From Simmondsia chinensis (taxonomy: Eukaryota; Streptophyta; Magnoliopsida; Caryophyllales; Simmondsiaceae), in assembly GCA_018398585.1 (NCBI GenBank), contig JAGTTD010000016.1, positions 24,599,212 through 24,663,211 of the forward strand: a DNA stretch of 64,000 bases. Direction: 5' to 3'. Made by a program: the position numbers and the translations under genes. Positions 33,612 to 45,878 of this stretch are shown in pieces (positions within the stretch are counted from its first letter, which is position 1; each line of letters begins with the position of its first letter). The notes beneath the pieces were generated by a model that saw only the letters and a list, made by a program, of their open reading frames with translations, made no database searches and was not told where the DNA came from.

Positions 33612-36600
33612 TTATTCACATGTATACAATTGCATCTGTTTCTTTCTTCCATGTCTGTACAAGTGTACACAGGTATTCAGCCGCATTTTCCCCATATGCG
33701 CTTGCGTGCATTGGTGGATGCTAAGTCCATTTGTAAGCAACAATTCACTAAACTTTACAATAAAAAAGCCACAATCTGACCTGCAGTTCATAATAATACA
33801 AATGAGACAGTCAGAAATTATACATCACTGTAAGTAATGACTATTTTGCATTCGCTTAATAACCAAAAGGCCGAATAAACGGAATAGTAAAATTGCAAAG
33901 GAAGTAGAGGTCATACCCCATCTGTTGTGGACATTCACCCTGGTCGTAAGTGATCAAGAAAGGCTTGCCTTTGAAATGTATGAGGTCCTTTCGGACATTC
34001 CAAAAATTAACCATATCTAGAGCATGTAGAAGCAATATTGCAATTGGTTCCACATGTTCTAATCTTGATTCCTTGGCTGCGGCGGAGTACAAAGAATCAA
34101 TTACCTGTATCCGCCATTCTTTAAAATGGATGGCAGCAAGGAACCAATGTTGACTAGGTTGATTGATGGGCATGTATATCCGATCCACGTAGTGGCAGCG
34201 GACCCCGTATGTGTCATCCCCGGCAAGAAACTTAATGATCAACCATTCAAAATCAGCAAAGACTGCCTTGATCGGGATTTCTCCGTTTTGATTCTGTTTG
34301 TATAGGGGTCCAAATCGAGGAGCAACCGTTGTAAACGCGCATGTTGCCCTTTGGTCGAAATGCTCTGGCCACTGATGTTTCTTCTCCAGAATGTAGTGCA
34401 GAACTACATCCATTTCTTGCAAACATACCACTAATTAGTTGAAACACCCTAACACAAGTTGTTCTTAGGCAAGTAAATCCTATCATACATGGTATATTGT
34501 TAACGATACACCACTAATCACTTCAAAAACACATAAACAAGTTGATCATACATATTGATTTACACCATTAAAACATATCATACACAGTGTATGATTGATC
34601 ATACACCACTTATTACTTAAAACACACCTATACAAGTGGATTTCACACCCTTAAAACCTACCATACACGGTATATTATTAATCATACCCCACTAAGTAGT
34701 TGACACACCAACAACAAAAGGTTGGGATCTAATTACAGTAATCAAACGAAAAAACTTTCATGATGGGAAACATACCTCATCCGTAAGCCAGGCGTCATCG
34801 TTTATCAACCGATACCAAAATTGACCCGTCGTGGCAGTCAAAACAGTGAAATCCATATGTTGATCCTTAGGTAACTCGAGGGGAGTATTCAAATCTCTGT
34901 AGCATACAATAAGAAGCATGATATATAAGCATCCCATAAGAAAGATGCATTTTGGAAACATTTACATACTGATTATCAAAAAGTAGAGTGTGAAATCACA
35001 CTCACTTCTTAAACCTTGCTTGGAAACTTTTGTAAAAAAATCAAATTGTTTTTTGTCTTCCTTGGAGGGAGGTTGGAGTGGATCGAAAGGCAAAACCGGT
35101 TCCGGTCTAGGTTGGGTCATCCTTGCCCGTTTGCTCTTACCCTCCGCGGTCCATTCTTCACCTTTGTACTTGGGATTTGGCTTGGGATCCCTCCTCTCTT
35201 GCCCAAACCTCAAAACTGTCTCGGAAATGTCATCAAGTTTTCAACACCATCCACATGCGTAGACGATGGTTCCTTGTTGACATTTTCCTCGTCCCTGGTT
35301 GGCAGAGCAAATACCAAAGTCAATAAATCTCAACATACATGAAAACATACCAAATCATAACAATAACAAGGATCTATAGTGTCTTACCCAGCACGTGTAG
35401 GAGAATTGCTTGCTCAATTGGGGATGGATGAGCGGAAGTCGGTGAATAGATCTGTGGGGATGTGGCATGCGGTGGACGGTCTAAGAGCTCCTTAATCATT
35501 GCCTCCTGAGCCTCAAACCGTCGATCGTACATTTGCAGCTGAAGCTGCTGCACTTCAAGTCTGCTTTCGAAGTGCATCCGCATGCTTTGCTTATCTTTCT
35601 CCATCGCTTTGAATCTCTCCATAACATGCAATAAGTCCTCCAAATTGTCATAAACATGAATTTGAATAATATAGTACTTACAAGGATAAAAATGCAATTA
35701 AATAAACACAAAACAAAGTGTCAATACCGATTGATACGCCAAATTGGGCGACGCAGTATGTGGTTCCTCCTGGGATGCCGGCAAGGGGTATGAAGTTGCC
35801 AATGGTACTGGTTCAGCACCTGGATCTGCTGGCATTTTCTTAACAGGAGATTGAAGCCCCTCCTCACCAACATCAGCAAAGAGAATGCCTTGTAGATTAG
35901 GCTGATTGGCTTCCGCACTCGTTAGTCCAATCAATTTGGCATTCAATTGCTGATCAAAGGAAGATACATCATATGAACGTTAGTAATCTAACCCAAATGA
36001 TATGAAACAACTAGTAGTAAAACAGCAACAACATAATGTATTATTACCTGATCGAATACCATTGATAACAGCATGGGGTACGGAACCTTAACACACATCT
36101 TCCAGTTAAGGATCTGCCCAAGAGGCTGGTTGCCAACCCTCACCACCCCAACCTTGGCAAGTTCTGGAAGGATTTCTAGGGCAAATACGGAAACCACGTC
36201 ATAGAACCCGTGGACGGAGTAGGTCCTTTCTAAACCGTGTTTCATTTTTGCAACGAAATCATTGAGCTTCCGCACCAAGAATTTCCAGCTCAAGGATCCC
36301 CAAGCAACACTGTTGAAAGAGTCCACATCGTCCACGAGGGCCAGGATGTTCGGCTCAATGCCTGTTTGCTTGTGTTTGGAGAACAGTAGACCCTCCACCA
36401 GGTAGGCAATAGCAAGCTTCACCTGGTCCTCCATGATGGAGCAGGATCTGCATGCTTCAAGCAGCTGCTGCCTAGTCATCTTACCCCTCATGCCGTACTT
36501 GGCAACCAGCATGTTGGGACTACCCCGTACCTCTTCTACACCGGCATATCTCAAGCCGGTTAGAATGCAAAATTCCCTCCTCCCGAGGTGCACTAACTTC

Positions 36601-36988
36601 CCACCAAATAAGAATGATAACTCCTCGGGATTTGGGTTGGCCACCTCGTGGAGAAGGACAAGGTGAATTAGACTATGCCAGAAGCTGACATTAGTCTCAC
36701 TCGGCTCAAGCAGATGCCCGATATTGTATTGTGAGGCAAGGGCAAGCTGTAATGCAAAACATTTTTGGTTAATAAGGGATCACAAATGTAATTGTAAAAA
36801 GTCACATAATTCAAATGGATACTGTGCCAAACCTTGGCTTCCTTGTCCCTCAAGATTTCCTGAATCTCTGTCACAACTTTGGTTGACACTCCCATTTTGT
36901 TAACTTGCAGGTATTTCCAGCAACTCCTTAGGATAATGTAATCAACCTCCACTGCTGAACAGCTCTTCCTGCGTGAGTAAAATGCCAT
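33612..36988 (-). CDS. DUF1985-Ulp1 (C48 peptidase) transposon-type gene
   Basis: Deduced exons (minus): 36988-36833, 36746-36048, 35949-35728, 35637-35388, 35215-35015, 34894-34776, about 34430-33917, 33780-33612. The first 6 and the last junction join in phase; the acceptor of exon 7 is out of phase by a base or two, either decay or a site I have misplaced. DUF1985 lies in exons 1-2 (FLFGGKLVHLGRREF, TGLRYAGVEEVRG). Exon 4 has a short coiled coil. Exons 6-8 hold the cysteine protease: His in QHWFLAAIHF, Asp in VIDSL, Cys in SDCGFF of exon 8. Read without splicing, exon 7 seems to lose the Cys; splicing from ATGGG|GTATGA to CAG|GTCAGA restores it. This domain pair is known from plant MULE transposons carrying Ulp1-like (SUMO-protease-like) genes. 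Exon 1 starts with ATG right after an AG, so a more upstream exon is possible. Confidence 0.75.
34470..34720. repeat. Diverged satellite monomers in an intron of the Ulp1-type gene
   Basis: About three monomers of roughly 82-85 bp in the intron between exons 6 and 7. The clearest reads ACACCATTAAAACATATC, ATACACAGTGTATGATTGAT, CATACACCACTTATTACTTA. This is the same unit as the large array at 37030-45145. Monomer spacing is about 85 bp. Divergence is much greater than among array units. Confidence 0.75.
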
Positions 36989-37029
36989 CTGAAATGAAAG
37001 CAAAACATCAAAAAACCCAAAGATCAAAC

Positions 37030-40000
37030 CCATGATACACCATCAATTACTTAAAAAACATTAAACCAAGTTGGTTATTAACCATTAAAACCAAACATAC
37101 ACAGTGTATGGTTGCTTATAACCCACTAATTGCTTAAAAAAAGTCTACACAATTTGATTTTACACTATTAAAACCAATCATAGACAATGTATGTTGATCA
37201 TACACCTTTATTACTCAACATACACAAACACAAGTTGGTTATTCACCATTAAAACCAAACATACACAGTGTATGGTAAACTGGGTGGCAGAGGTGAGGAT
37301 GCTACGATGGATGTGTGGCCACACAAGAAAGGATAGGATTAGGAATGATGTGATACGAGGTAAGCTGGGTGTAGCCTCAATCGAGGATAAATTGAGGGAG
37401 CACCGCCTAAGATGGTTTGGACATGTCAGCAGAAGACCGACCTCATCCCCAGTCAGGAGGTGTGAACAGCTCAACATAGCGATAAGCAGAAGAGGGAGAG
37501 GCAGACCATAGAAGAGTTGGCTGGAGACGATTTGTCAAGACCTAACCCACCTAAACCTAAGAGAAGAGATGGCCTTAGATAGGACACGTTGGAGGGCTAG
37601 CATTAGGGTAGCGGAGATGGCAAGAGTAGAGTAGTGCGGGGAGTGGCTGGTTGTCTAAGATTCTTAGGCAAGCATAACCTTTAGTGTAGCACTTTTAGGC
37701 TAGCTTAGTCCCCAATCATGCCCATTCTTCTTCTCCTTCTTCTTCTTCTTCTTCTTCCTCTCCTTCTCCTTTTTCTCTCCTTCTTCTACTTTTGCCTCTA
37801 TAAACATGTTATTGATTGGTGGTTTATCTGTAGGCACTCAGCTACTTCAGTTTGGGGGTCCCCGGAAACAGTCTCCTTTCCTGCCGGAAGGGGTAAGGCT
37901 GCGTATATCACCCCCCCCCCCCCCCACGACCGTGCGTTCTGCGGGAGCCGCAAGGCACTGGGGCGGCTGTTGTTGTTGCTGTTGTGGTATACACAGTGTA
38001 TGGTTGCTCATAACCCACTAATTGCTTAAAAAACGTCTACCCAAGTTGATTTTACACCATTAAAACCAATCATAGACAGTGTATGTTGATCATACACCTT
38101 TATTACTCAACATACACAAACACAAGTTGGTTATTCACTATTAAAACCAAACATACACAGTGTATGGTTGCTCATAACCCACTAATTGCTTAAAAAACGT
38201 CTACACAAGTCGATTTTACACCATTAAAACCAATCATACATAGTGTATGTTGATCATACACCTTTATTACTCAACATACACAAACACACGTTGGATATTC
38301 ACTATTAAAACCAAACATACACAGTGTATGGTTGCTCATAATCCACTAATTGCTTAAAAAAAGTCTACACAAGTTGATTTTACACCATTAAAACCAATCA
38401 TACACAGTGTATGTTAATCATACACCTTTATTACTCAACATACACAAACACAAGTTGGTTATTCACCATTAAAACCAAACATACACAGTGTATGGTTGCT
38501 CATAACCCACTAATTGCTTAAAAACGTCTACACAAGTTGATTTTACACCACTAAAACCAATCATACACAGTGTATGTTGATCATACACCTTTATTACTCA
38601 ATATACACAAACACACGTTGGATATTCACCATTAAAACCAAACATACACAGTGTATGGTTGCTCATAACCCACTAATTGCTTAAAAAAAGTCAACACAAG
38701 TTGATTTTACACCATTAAAACCAATCATAGACAGTGTATGTTGATCATACACCTTTATTACGCAACATACACAAATACACGTTGGTTATTCACCATTAAA
38801 ACCAAACATACAAAGTGTATGGTTGCTCCTAACCAATAATTCCTTAAAAAACGCCCACACAAGTTGATTTTACAGCATTAAAACCAATCATATACAGTGT
38901 ATATTGATCATACACCTTCATTACTCAACATACACAAACACAAGTTGGATATTCACCATTAAAACCAAACATACACAGTGTATGGTTGCTCATAACCCAC
39001 TAATTGCTTAAAAAAAGTTTACACAAGTTGATTTTACAACATTAAAACGAATCATAAACAGTGTATGTTGATCATACATCTTTATTACTCGACATACACA
39101 AACACAAGTTGGTTATTCACCATTAAAACCAAACATAAACAGTGTATGGTCGCTCCTAGCCCACTAATTACTTAAAAAACGTCTACACAAGTTGATTTTA
39201 CGCTATTAAAACAAATCATACACAGTGTATGTTGATCATACACCTTTATTACTCAACATACACAAACACACGTTGGGTATTCACCATTAAAACAAAACAT
39301 ACACAGTGTTTGGTTGCTCATAACCCACTAATTGCTTAAAAAAAGCCTACACAAGTCGATTTTACACTATTAAAACCAATCATACACAGTGTATGTTGAT
39401 CATACACCTTTATTACTCAACATATATAAACACAAGTCGGTTATTCACCATTAAAACCAAACATACACTGTGTATGCTTGCTCATAACCCAAAAATTGCT
39501 TAAAAATTGTCTACACAAGTTGATTTTACACCACTAAAACCAATCATATACAGTGTATGTTGATCATACACCTTTATTACTCAACCTACACAAACACAAG
39601 TTGGTTATTCACCATTAAAACCAAACATATATACAGTGTATGTTGATCATACACCTTTATTACTCAATATACACAAACACATGTTGGTTATTCACCATTA
39701 AAACCAAACATACACAGTGCATGGTTGCTCATAACCCACTAATTGATTAAAAAAAGTCCACACAAGTTGATTTTCAACCATTAAAACCAATCATAGACAG
39801 TGTTTGTTGATCATATACCTTTATTACTCAACATACAAAAACACACGTTGGTTATTCACCATTAAAACCAAACATACACAATGTATAGTTGCTCCTAACC
39901 AACTAATTGCTTAAACAACGTCTACACAAGTTGATTTACACTATTAAAACCAATCATACACAGTGTATGTTGATCATACACCTTTATTACTCAACATACA

Positions 40001-43000
40001 CAAACACAAGTTGGATGTTTACCATTAAAACCAAATATACACAGTGTATGGTTGCTCCTAACCAATAATTGCTTAAAAAACGTCTACACAAGTTGATTTT
40101 ACAGCATTAAAACCAATCACACACAGTGTATGTTGATCATACACCTTCATTACTCAACATACACAAACACAAGTTGGATATTCACCATTAAAACCAAACA
40201 TACACAGTGTATGGTTGCTCATAACCTACTAATTGCTTAAAAAATGCATACACAAGCATTAAAACCAATCATACACAGTGTATGTTGATCATACACCTTT
40301 ATTACTCGACATAAACAAACACACGTTGGTTATTCACCATTAAAACCAAACATACACAGTGTATGGTTGCACCTAGCACACTAATTACATAAAAAACGTC
40401 AACACAAGTTGATTTTACACCATTAAAACCAATCATACACAGTGTATGTTGATCATACACCTTTATTACTCAACATACACAAACACAAGTTGGTTATTCA
40501 CCATTAAAACCAAACATACAGTGTGTATGGTTGCTCATAACCCACTAATTGCTTAAAAAACATCTACACAAGTTGATTTTACACCATTAAAACTAATCAT
40601 ATACAGTGTATGTTGATCATACACCTTTATTACTCAACATACACAAACACACGTTGGATATTCGCCATTAAAACAAAACATACACAGTGTATGGTTGCTC
40701 ATAACCCACTAATTGCATAAAAAAAGTCTACACAAGTTGATTTTACACCTTTAAAACTAATCATGGACAGTGTATGTTGATCATACCCCTTTATTACTCA
40801 ACGTACACAAACAACAGTTTGTTATTCACCATTAAAACCAAACATACTCAGTGTATGGTTGCTCATAACCCACTAATTGATTAAAAAAAGTCTACACAAG
40901 TTGATTTTACACCATTAAAGCCAATCATAGACAGTGTATGTTTATCATACACCTTTATTACTCAACATACACAAACACACGTTGGTTATTCACCATTAAA
41001 ACCAAACATACACAGAGTATGGTTGCTCATAACCCACTAATTGTTTAAAAAAACGTCTACACAAGTTGATTTTACACCATTAAAACCAATCATAGACAGT
41101 GTATGTTGATCATACAAATTTATTACTCAACATACACAAACACAAGTTGGTTATTCACCATTAAAACCAAACATACACAATGTGTGGTTGCTCCTAACCA
41201 ACTAATTGCTTAAACAACGTCTACACAAGTTGATTTTGCAGCATTCAAACCAATCATACACAGTATATGTTGATCATACACCTTTATTACTCAACATACA
41301 CAAACACAAGTTGGATATTCACCATTAAAACCAAATATACACAGTGTATGGTTGCTCATAACCCACTAATTGCTTAAAAAACGTCTACACAAGTTAATTT
41401 TACCGCATTAAAACCAATCATACACAGTGTATGTTGATCATACACCTTTATTACTCAACATACACAAACACACGTTGGTTATTCACCATTAAAACCAAAC
41501 ATATACAGTGTATGGTTGCTTCTAGCCCACTAATTACTTAAAAACCGTCAACACAAGTTGATTGTACACCATTAAAACCAATCATACGCAGTGTATGTTG
41601 ATCATACACCTTTATTACTCAACATACACAAACACAATTTGGTTATTCACCATTAAAACCAAACACGCACAGTGTATGGTTGCTCATAACCCACTAATTG
41701 CTTAAAAAATATCTACACAAGTTGATTTTACACCATTAAAACCAATCATACACAGTGTATGTTGATCATACACCTTTATTACTCAGCATAAACAAACACA
41801 CGTTGGATATTCACCATTAAAACCAAACATACAGTGTGTATGGTTGCTCATAACCCACTAATTGCTTAAAAAAAGTCTACACAAGTTGATTTTACACCAT
41901 TAAAACCAATCATAGACAATGTATGTTGATCAGACACCTTTATTACTCAACATACACAAACACAAGTTGGTTATTCACCATTAAAACCAAACATACACAG
42001 TGTATGGTTGCTCATAACCCACTAATTGATTAAAAAAAGTCTACACAAGTTAATTTTACACCATTAAAACCAATCATAGACAGTGTCTGTTGATCATACA
42101 CCTTTATTACTCAACATACACAAACACACGTTGGTTATTCACCATTAAAACCAAACATACACAGTATATGGTTGCTCATAACCCACTAATTGCTTAAGAA
42201 AAGTTTACACAAATTGATTTTACACCATTAAAACCAATCATAGACAGTGTATGTTGATCACACACCTTTATTGCTCAACATATACAAACACAAGTTGGTT
42301 ATTCACCATTAAAACCAAACATACACAGTGTGTGGTTGCTCATAACCCGCTCATTGATTAAAAAAAGTCTACACAAGTTGATTTTACACCATTAAAACAA
42401 ATCATAGACAGTGTATGTTGATCATACACCTTTATTACTCAACATACACAAACACACGTTGGTTATTCACCATTAAAACCAAACATACACAATGTATGGT
42501 TGCTCCTAACCAACTCATTGTTAAACAACGTCTACACAAGTTGATTTTAAACCATTAAAACCGATCATACACAGTGCATGTTGATCATACACCTTTATTA
42601 CTCAACATACACAAACACAAGTTTTATATTCACCATTAAAACCAAACATATACAGTGTATGGTTGCTCATAACCCACTAATTGCTTAAAAAACGTCTACA
42701 CAAGTTGATTTTAGGTCATTAAAACCAATCATACACAGTGTATGTTGATCATGCACCTTTATTACTCAACATACACAAACACACGTTGGTTATTCACCAT
42801 TAAAACCAAACATATGCAGTGTATGGTTGCTCCTAGCCCACTAATTACTTTAAAAACGTCTACACAAGTTGATTTTACACCATTAAAACCAATCATACAC
42901 AATGTATGTTGATCATACACCTTTATTACTCAGCATATATAAATACAAGTTGGTTGTTCACCATTAAAACCAAACATACACAGTGTATGGTTGCTCATAA

Positions 43001-45145
43001 CCCACTAATTGCTTAAAAAACGTCTACATAAGTGGATTTTACACCATTAAAACCAATCATACACAGTGTATGTTGATCATACACCTTTATTACTCAATAT
43101 ACACAAACACACGTTGGATGTTCACCATTAAAACCAAACTTACACAGTGTATGGTTGCTCATAACCCACTAATTGCTTAAAAAAAGTCTACATAAGTTGA
43201 TTTTACACCATTAAAACCAATCATAGACAGTGTATGTTGATCATACACCTTCATTACTCAACATACACAAACACAAGTTGGTTATTCACCATTAAAACCA
43301 AACATACACAGTGTATGGTTGCTCCTAGCCCACTAATTACATAAAAAACGTCAACACAAGTTGATTTTACACCATTAAAACCAATCATACAAAGTGTATG
43401 TTGATCATACACCTTTATTACTCAACATACACAAACACAAGTTGGTTATTCACCATTAAAACCAAACATACAGTGTGTATGGTTGCTCATAACCCACTAA
43501 TTGCTTAAAAAACATCTACATAAGTTGATTTTACACCATTAAAACTAATCATATACAGTGTATGTTGATCATACACCTTTATTACTCAACATACACAAAC
43601 ACACGTTGGATATTCGCCATTAAAACAAAACATACACAGTGTATGGTTGCTCATAACCCACTAATTGCATAAAAAAAGTCTACACAAGTTGATTTTACAC
43701 CATTAAAACCAATGGTACACGGTGTATGTTGATCATACACCTTTATTACTCAACATACACAAACACAAGTTGGTTATTTACCACTAAAACCAAACATACA
43801 CAGTGTATGGTTGCTCCTAGCCCACTAATTACTTAAAAAACGTCTACACAAGTTGATTTTACACCATTAAAACCAATCATACACAGTGTATGTTGATCAT
43901 ACACCTTTATTACTCAACATACACAAACACAAGTTGGTTGTTCACCATTAAAACCAAACATACACAGTGTATGGTTGCTCATAACCCACTAATTGCTTAA
44001 AAAAAGTCTACAGAAGTTGATTTTACACCATTAAAACCAATCATAGACAGTGTATGTTGATCATACACCTTTATTACTCAACATATACAAACACAAGTTG
44101 GTTATTCACCGTTAAAACCAAACATACATAGTGTATGGTTGCTCATAACCCACTAATTGCTTAAAAAACGTCTACACAAGTTGATTTTAAACCATTAAAA
44201 CCAATCATAGACATTTTATGTTGATCAGACACCTTTATTACTCAACATACACAAACACACGTTGGTTATTCACCATTAAAACCAAACATACACAATGTAT
44301 GGTTGCTCCTAACCCACTAATTGCTTAAAAAAAGTCTACACAAGTTGATTTTACAGCATTAAAACCAATCATACACAGTGTATGTTGATCATACACCTTT
44401 ATTACTCAACATACACAAACACAAGTTGGTTGTTCACCATTAAAACCAAACATACACAGTGTATGGTTGCTCATAACCCACTAATTGCTTAAAAAAAGTC
44501 TACAGAAGTTGATTTTACACCATTAAAACCAATCATAGACAGTGTATGTTGATCATACACCTTTATTACTCAACATACACAAACACAAGTTGGTTATTCA
44601 CCGTTAAAACCAAACATACATAGTGTATGGTTGCTCATAACCCACTAATTGCTTAAAAAACGTCTACACAAGTTGATTTTACACCATTAAAACCAATCAT
44701 AGACATTTTATGTTGATCAGACACCTTTATTACTCAACATACACAAACACACGTTGGTTATTCACCATTAAAACCAAACATACACAATGTATGGTTGCTC
44801 CTAACCCACTAATTGCTTAAAAAAAGAGTACACAAGTTGATTTTACACCATTAAAACCAATCATACACAGTGTATGTTGATCATACACCTTTATTACTCA
44901 ACATACTCAAACACAAGTTGGTTATTCACCATTAAAACCAAACATACATAGTGTATGGTTGCTCATAACCCACTAATTGCTTAAAAAATGTCTACACAAG
45001 TTGATTTTACAGCATTAAAACCAATCATACACAGTGTATGTTGATCATACACCTTTATTACTCAACATACACAAATACAAGTTGGTTATTCACCATTAAA
45101 ACCAAACATACACAGTGTATAGTTGCTCATAACCCACTAAATTAG
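37030..45145. repeat. 164-bp dimeric satellite array, about 45 units
   Basis: Head-to-tail units of 164 bp (37998, 38162, 38326, 38490 give exactly 164 each). Each unit has two related halves: A with ACCAAACATACACAGTGTAT then GGTTGCTCATAACCCACTAA, and B with ACCAATCATACACAGTGTAT then GTTGATCATACACCTTTATT. Both halves start CCATTAAAACCAA. CATACAC-A-GTGTATG is a palindrome. In B a second CATACAC follows, so two overlapping hairpins are possible. A LINE insertion at 37277-37988 interrupts it. Hybrid units missing a half occur near 39620 and 40240. The array begins about 40 bp from exon 1 of the Ulp1-type gene. No coding sequence. Confidence 0.92.
37277..37988 (+). mobile_element. 5'-truncated RTE-type LINE with target duplication
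   Basis: The insert is flanked by identical 16-bp copies of ATACACAGTGTATGGT (37261-37276 and 37989-38004), which are satellite sequence. It starts inside the LINE and encodes the last part of an RTE-type RT protein ([37 protein letters not shown]; about 37290-37520). A 3' UTR with a CTT-rich tract (about 37728-37760) follows. It ends in the Au/RTE tail (GGGGTAAGGCTGCGTATATC, a 15-C run at 37911-37925, TGCGGGAGCCGCAAGG, CACTGGGGCGG) and TTGTTGTTGCTGTTG. Truncation and target duplication show LINE-style insertion. Confidence 0.88.
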
Positions 45146-45690
45146 GATACATTAACGACAATGTCAACAAATGATCATTTTACCTTCAATATCTGATCTG
45201 AAAATCGTGAAATGTGTGTCACGACTCAACCTTGAACCTACAGCAATGCCACGAAGCTTCAAACACGATCTTACCAGGGCTTCTTCTTCTTCTTCCGAGG
45301 GCCCAATATAGCATAACGACAAACGGACGATGAAAAAAATGGAGCTTGGGGAATTCAGATTGAGAGAAAAATAACAAAGACGAGTGAATAAGAGGTGAGT
45401 AAATGGGCCGGAAGTGAGAAGGGAAGGAGAGAGTAAGGAACAAGTTACATGACATAAAGTAAAAATATGTACTTTTGCATTAAATGAGGAGAGAGAAAAT
45501 GGATGGGGAGAGGGTAAAGTAAACGGTTGGGCATTAAACGAGGAGAGAGAATGGAAGAGAAAGAGGACGGGTGGGGAGGGTAGGGGTGGGAGGGCATTTT
45601 TGTCCAAAAAGGTTTATTTAAAGTTATGGGGGTCTATTTAGGGTTAAATTAGTGGTGGGGGGTCTAAATCTGGAGATCTAGCTTATCAAT
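45146..45690. other. Flank beyond the satellite, possible 5' end of the Ulp1-carrying element
   Basis: The right flank of the array. On the minus strand it contains a long uninterrupted frame (45607-45164) with low-complexity Ser/Leu/Pro wording, which I do not accept as a protein. It also has candidate splice donors (CTG|GTAAGA near 45273, GAAG|GTAAAATG near 45186). The outer part is G-rich (GGTGGGAGGGCATTTTTGTCC near 45586). It could be an untranslated first exon and terminal region of the MULE-like element. Unproven. Confidence 0.3.
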
Positions 45691-45878
45691 TCAAATATTT
45701 TTTAAGATTGGTACTTTGAAAGTATGATCAAATCAAATAAAGATAAAATTTTAATGGGTGATGATTTAGCTTGATTTATAGAACCAATCCTTTTTATGAT
45801 CAAAGTAAAGTGGGAAATAAATTCAAAAAAATTGAATGAATATAGCAATCAATCAATCAATTTTTTAACTTAGGGAAT

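Noticed and set aside
33856..33921. Loss of the catalytic Cys in the Ulp1 domain (GYDLYFLC)
   Set aside because: A canonical donor and a downstream acceptor with an in-phase exon carrying DCGFF explain it as intron read-through.
37030..45145. CRISPR-like or regulatory array
   Set aside because: The units are direct 164-bp repeats without unique spacers, in a plant nuclear context. It is a satellite.
45164..45607. A 147-codon open frame on the minus strand beside the satellite
   Set aside because: The wording is low-complexity Ser/Leu/Pro/Phe from CT-rich DNA, with no domain and no homologue that I recognise. It is better treated as element end or untranslated exon.
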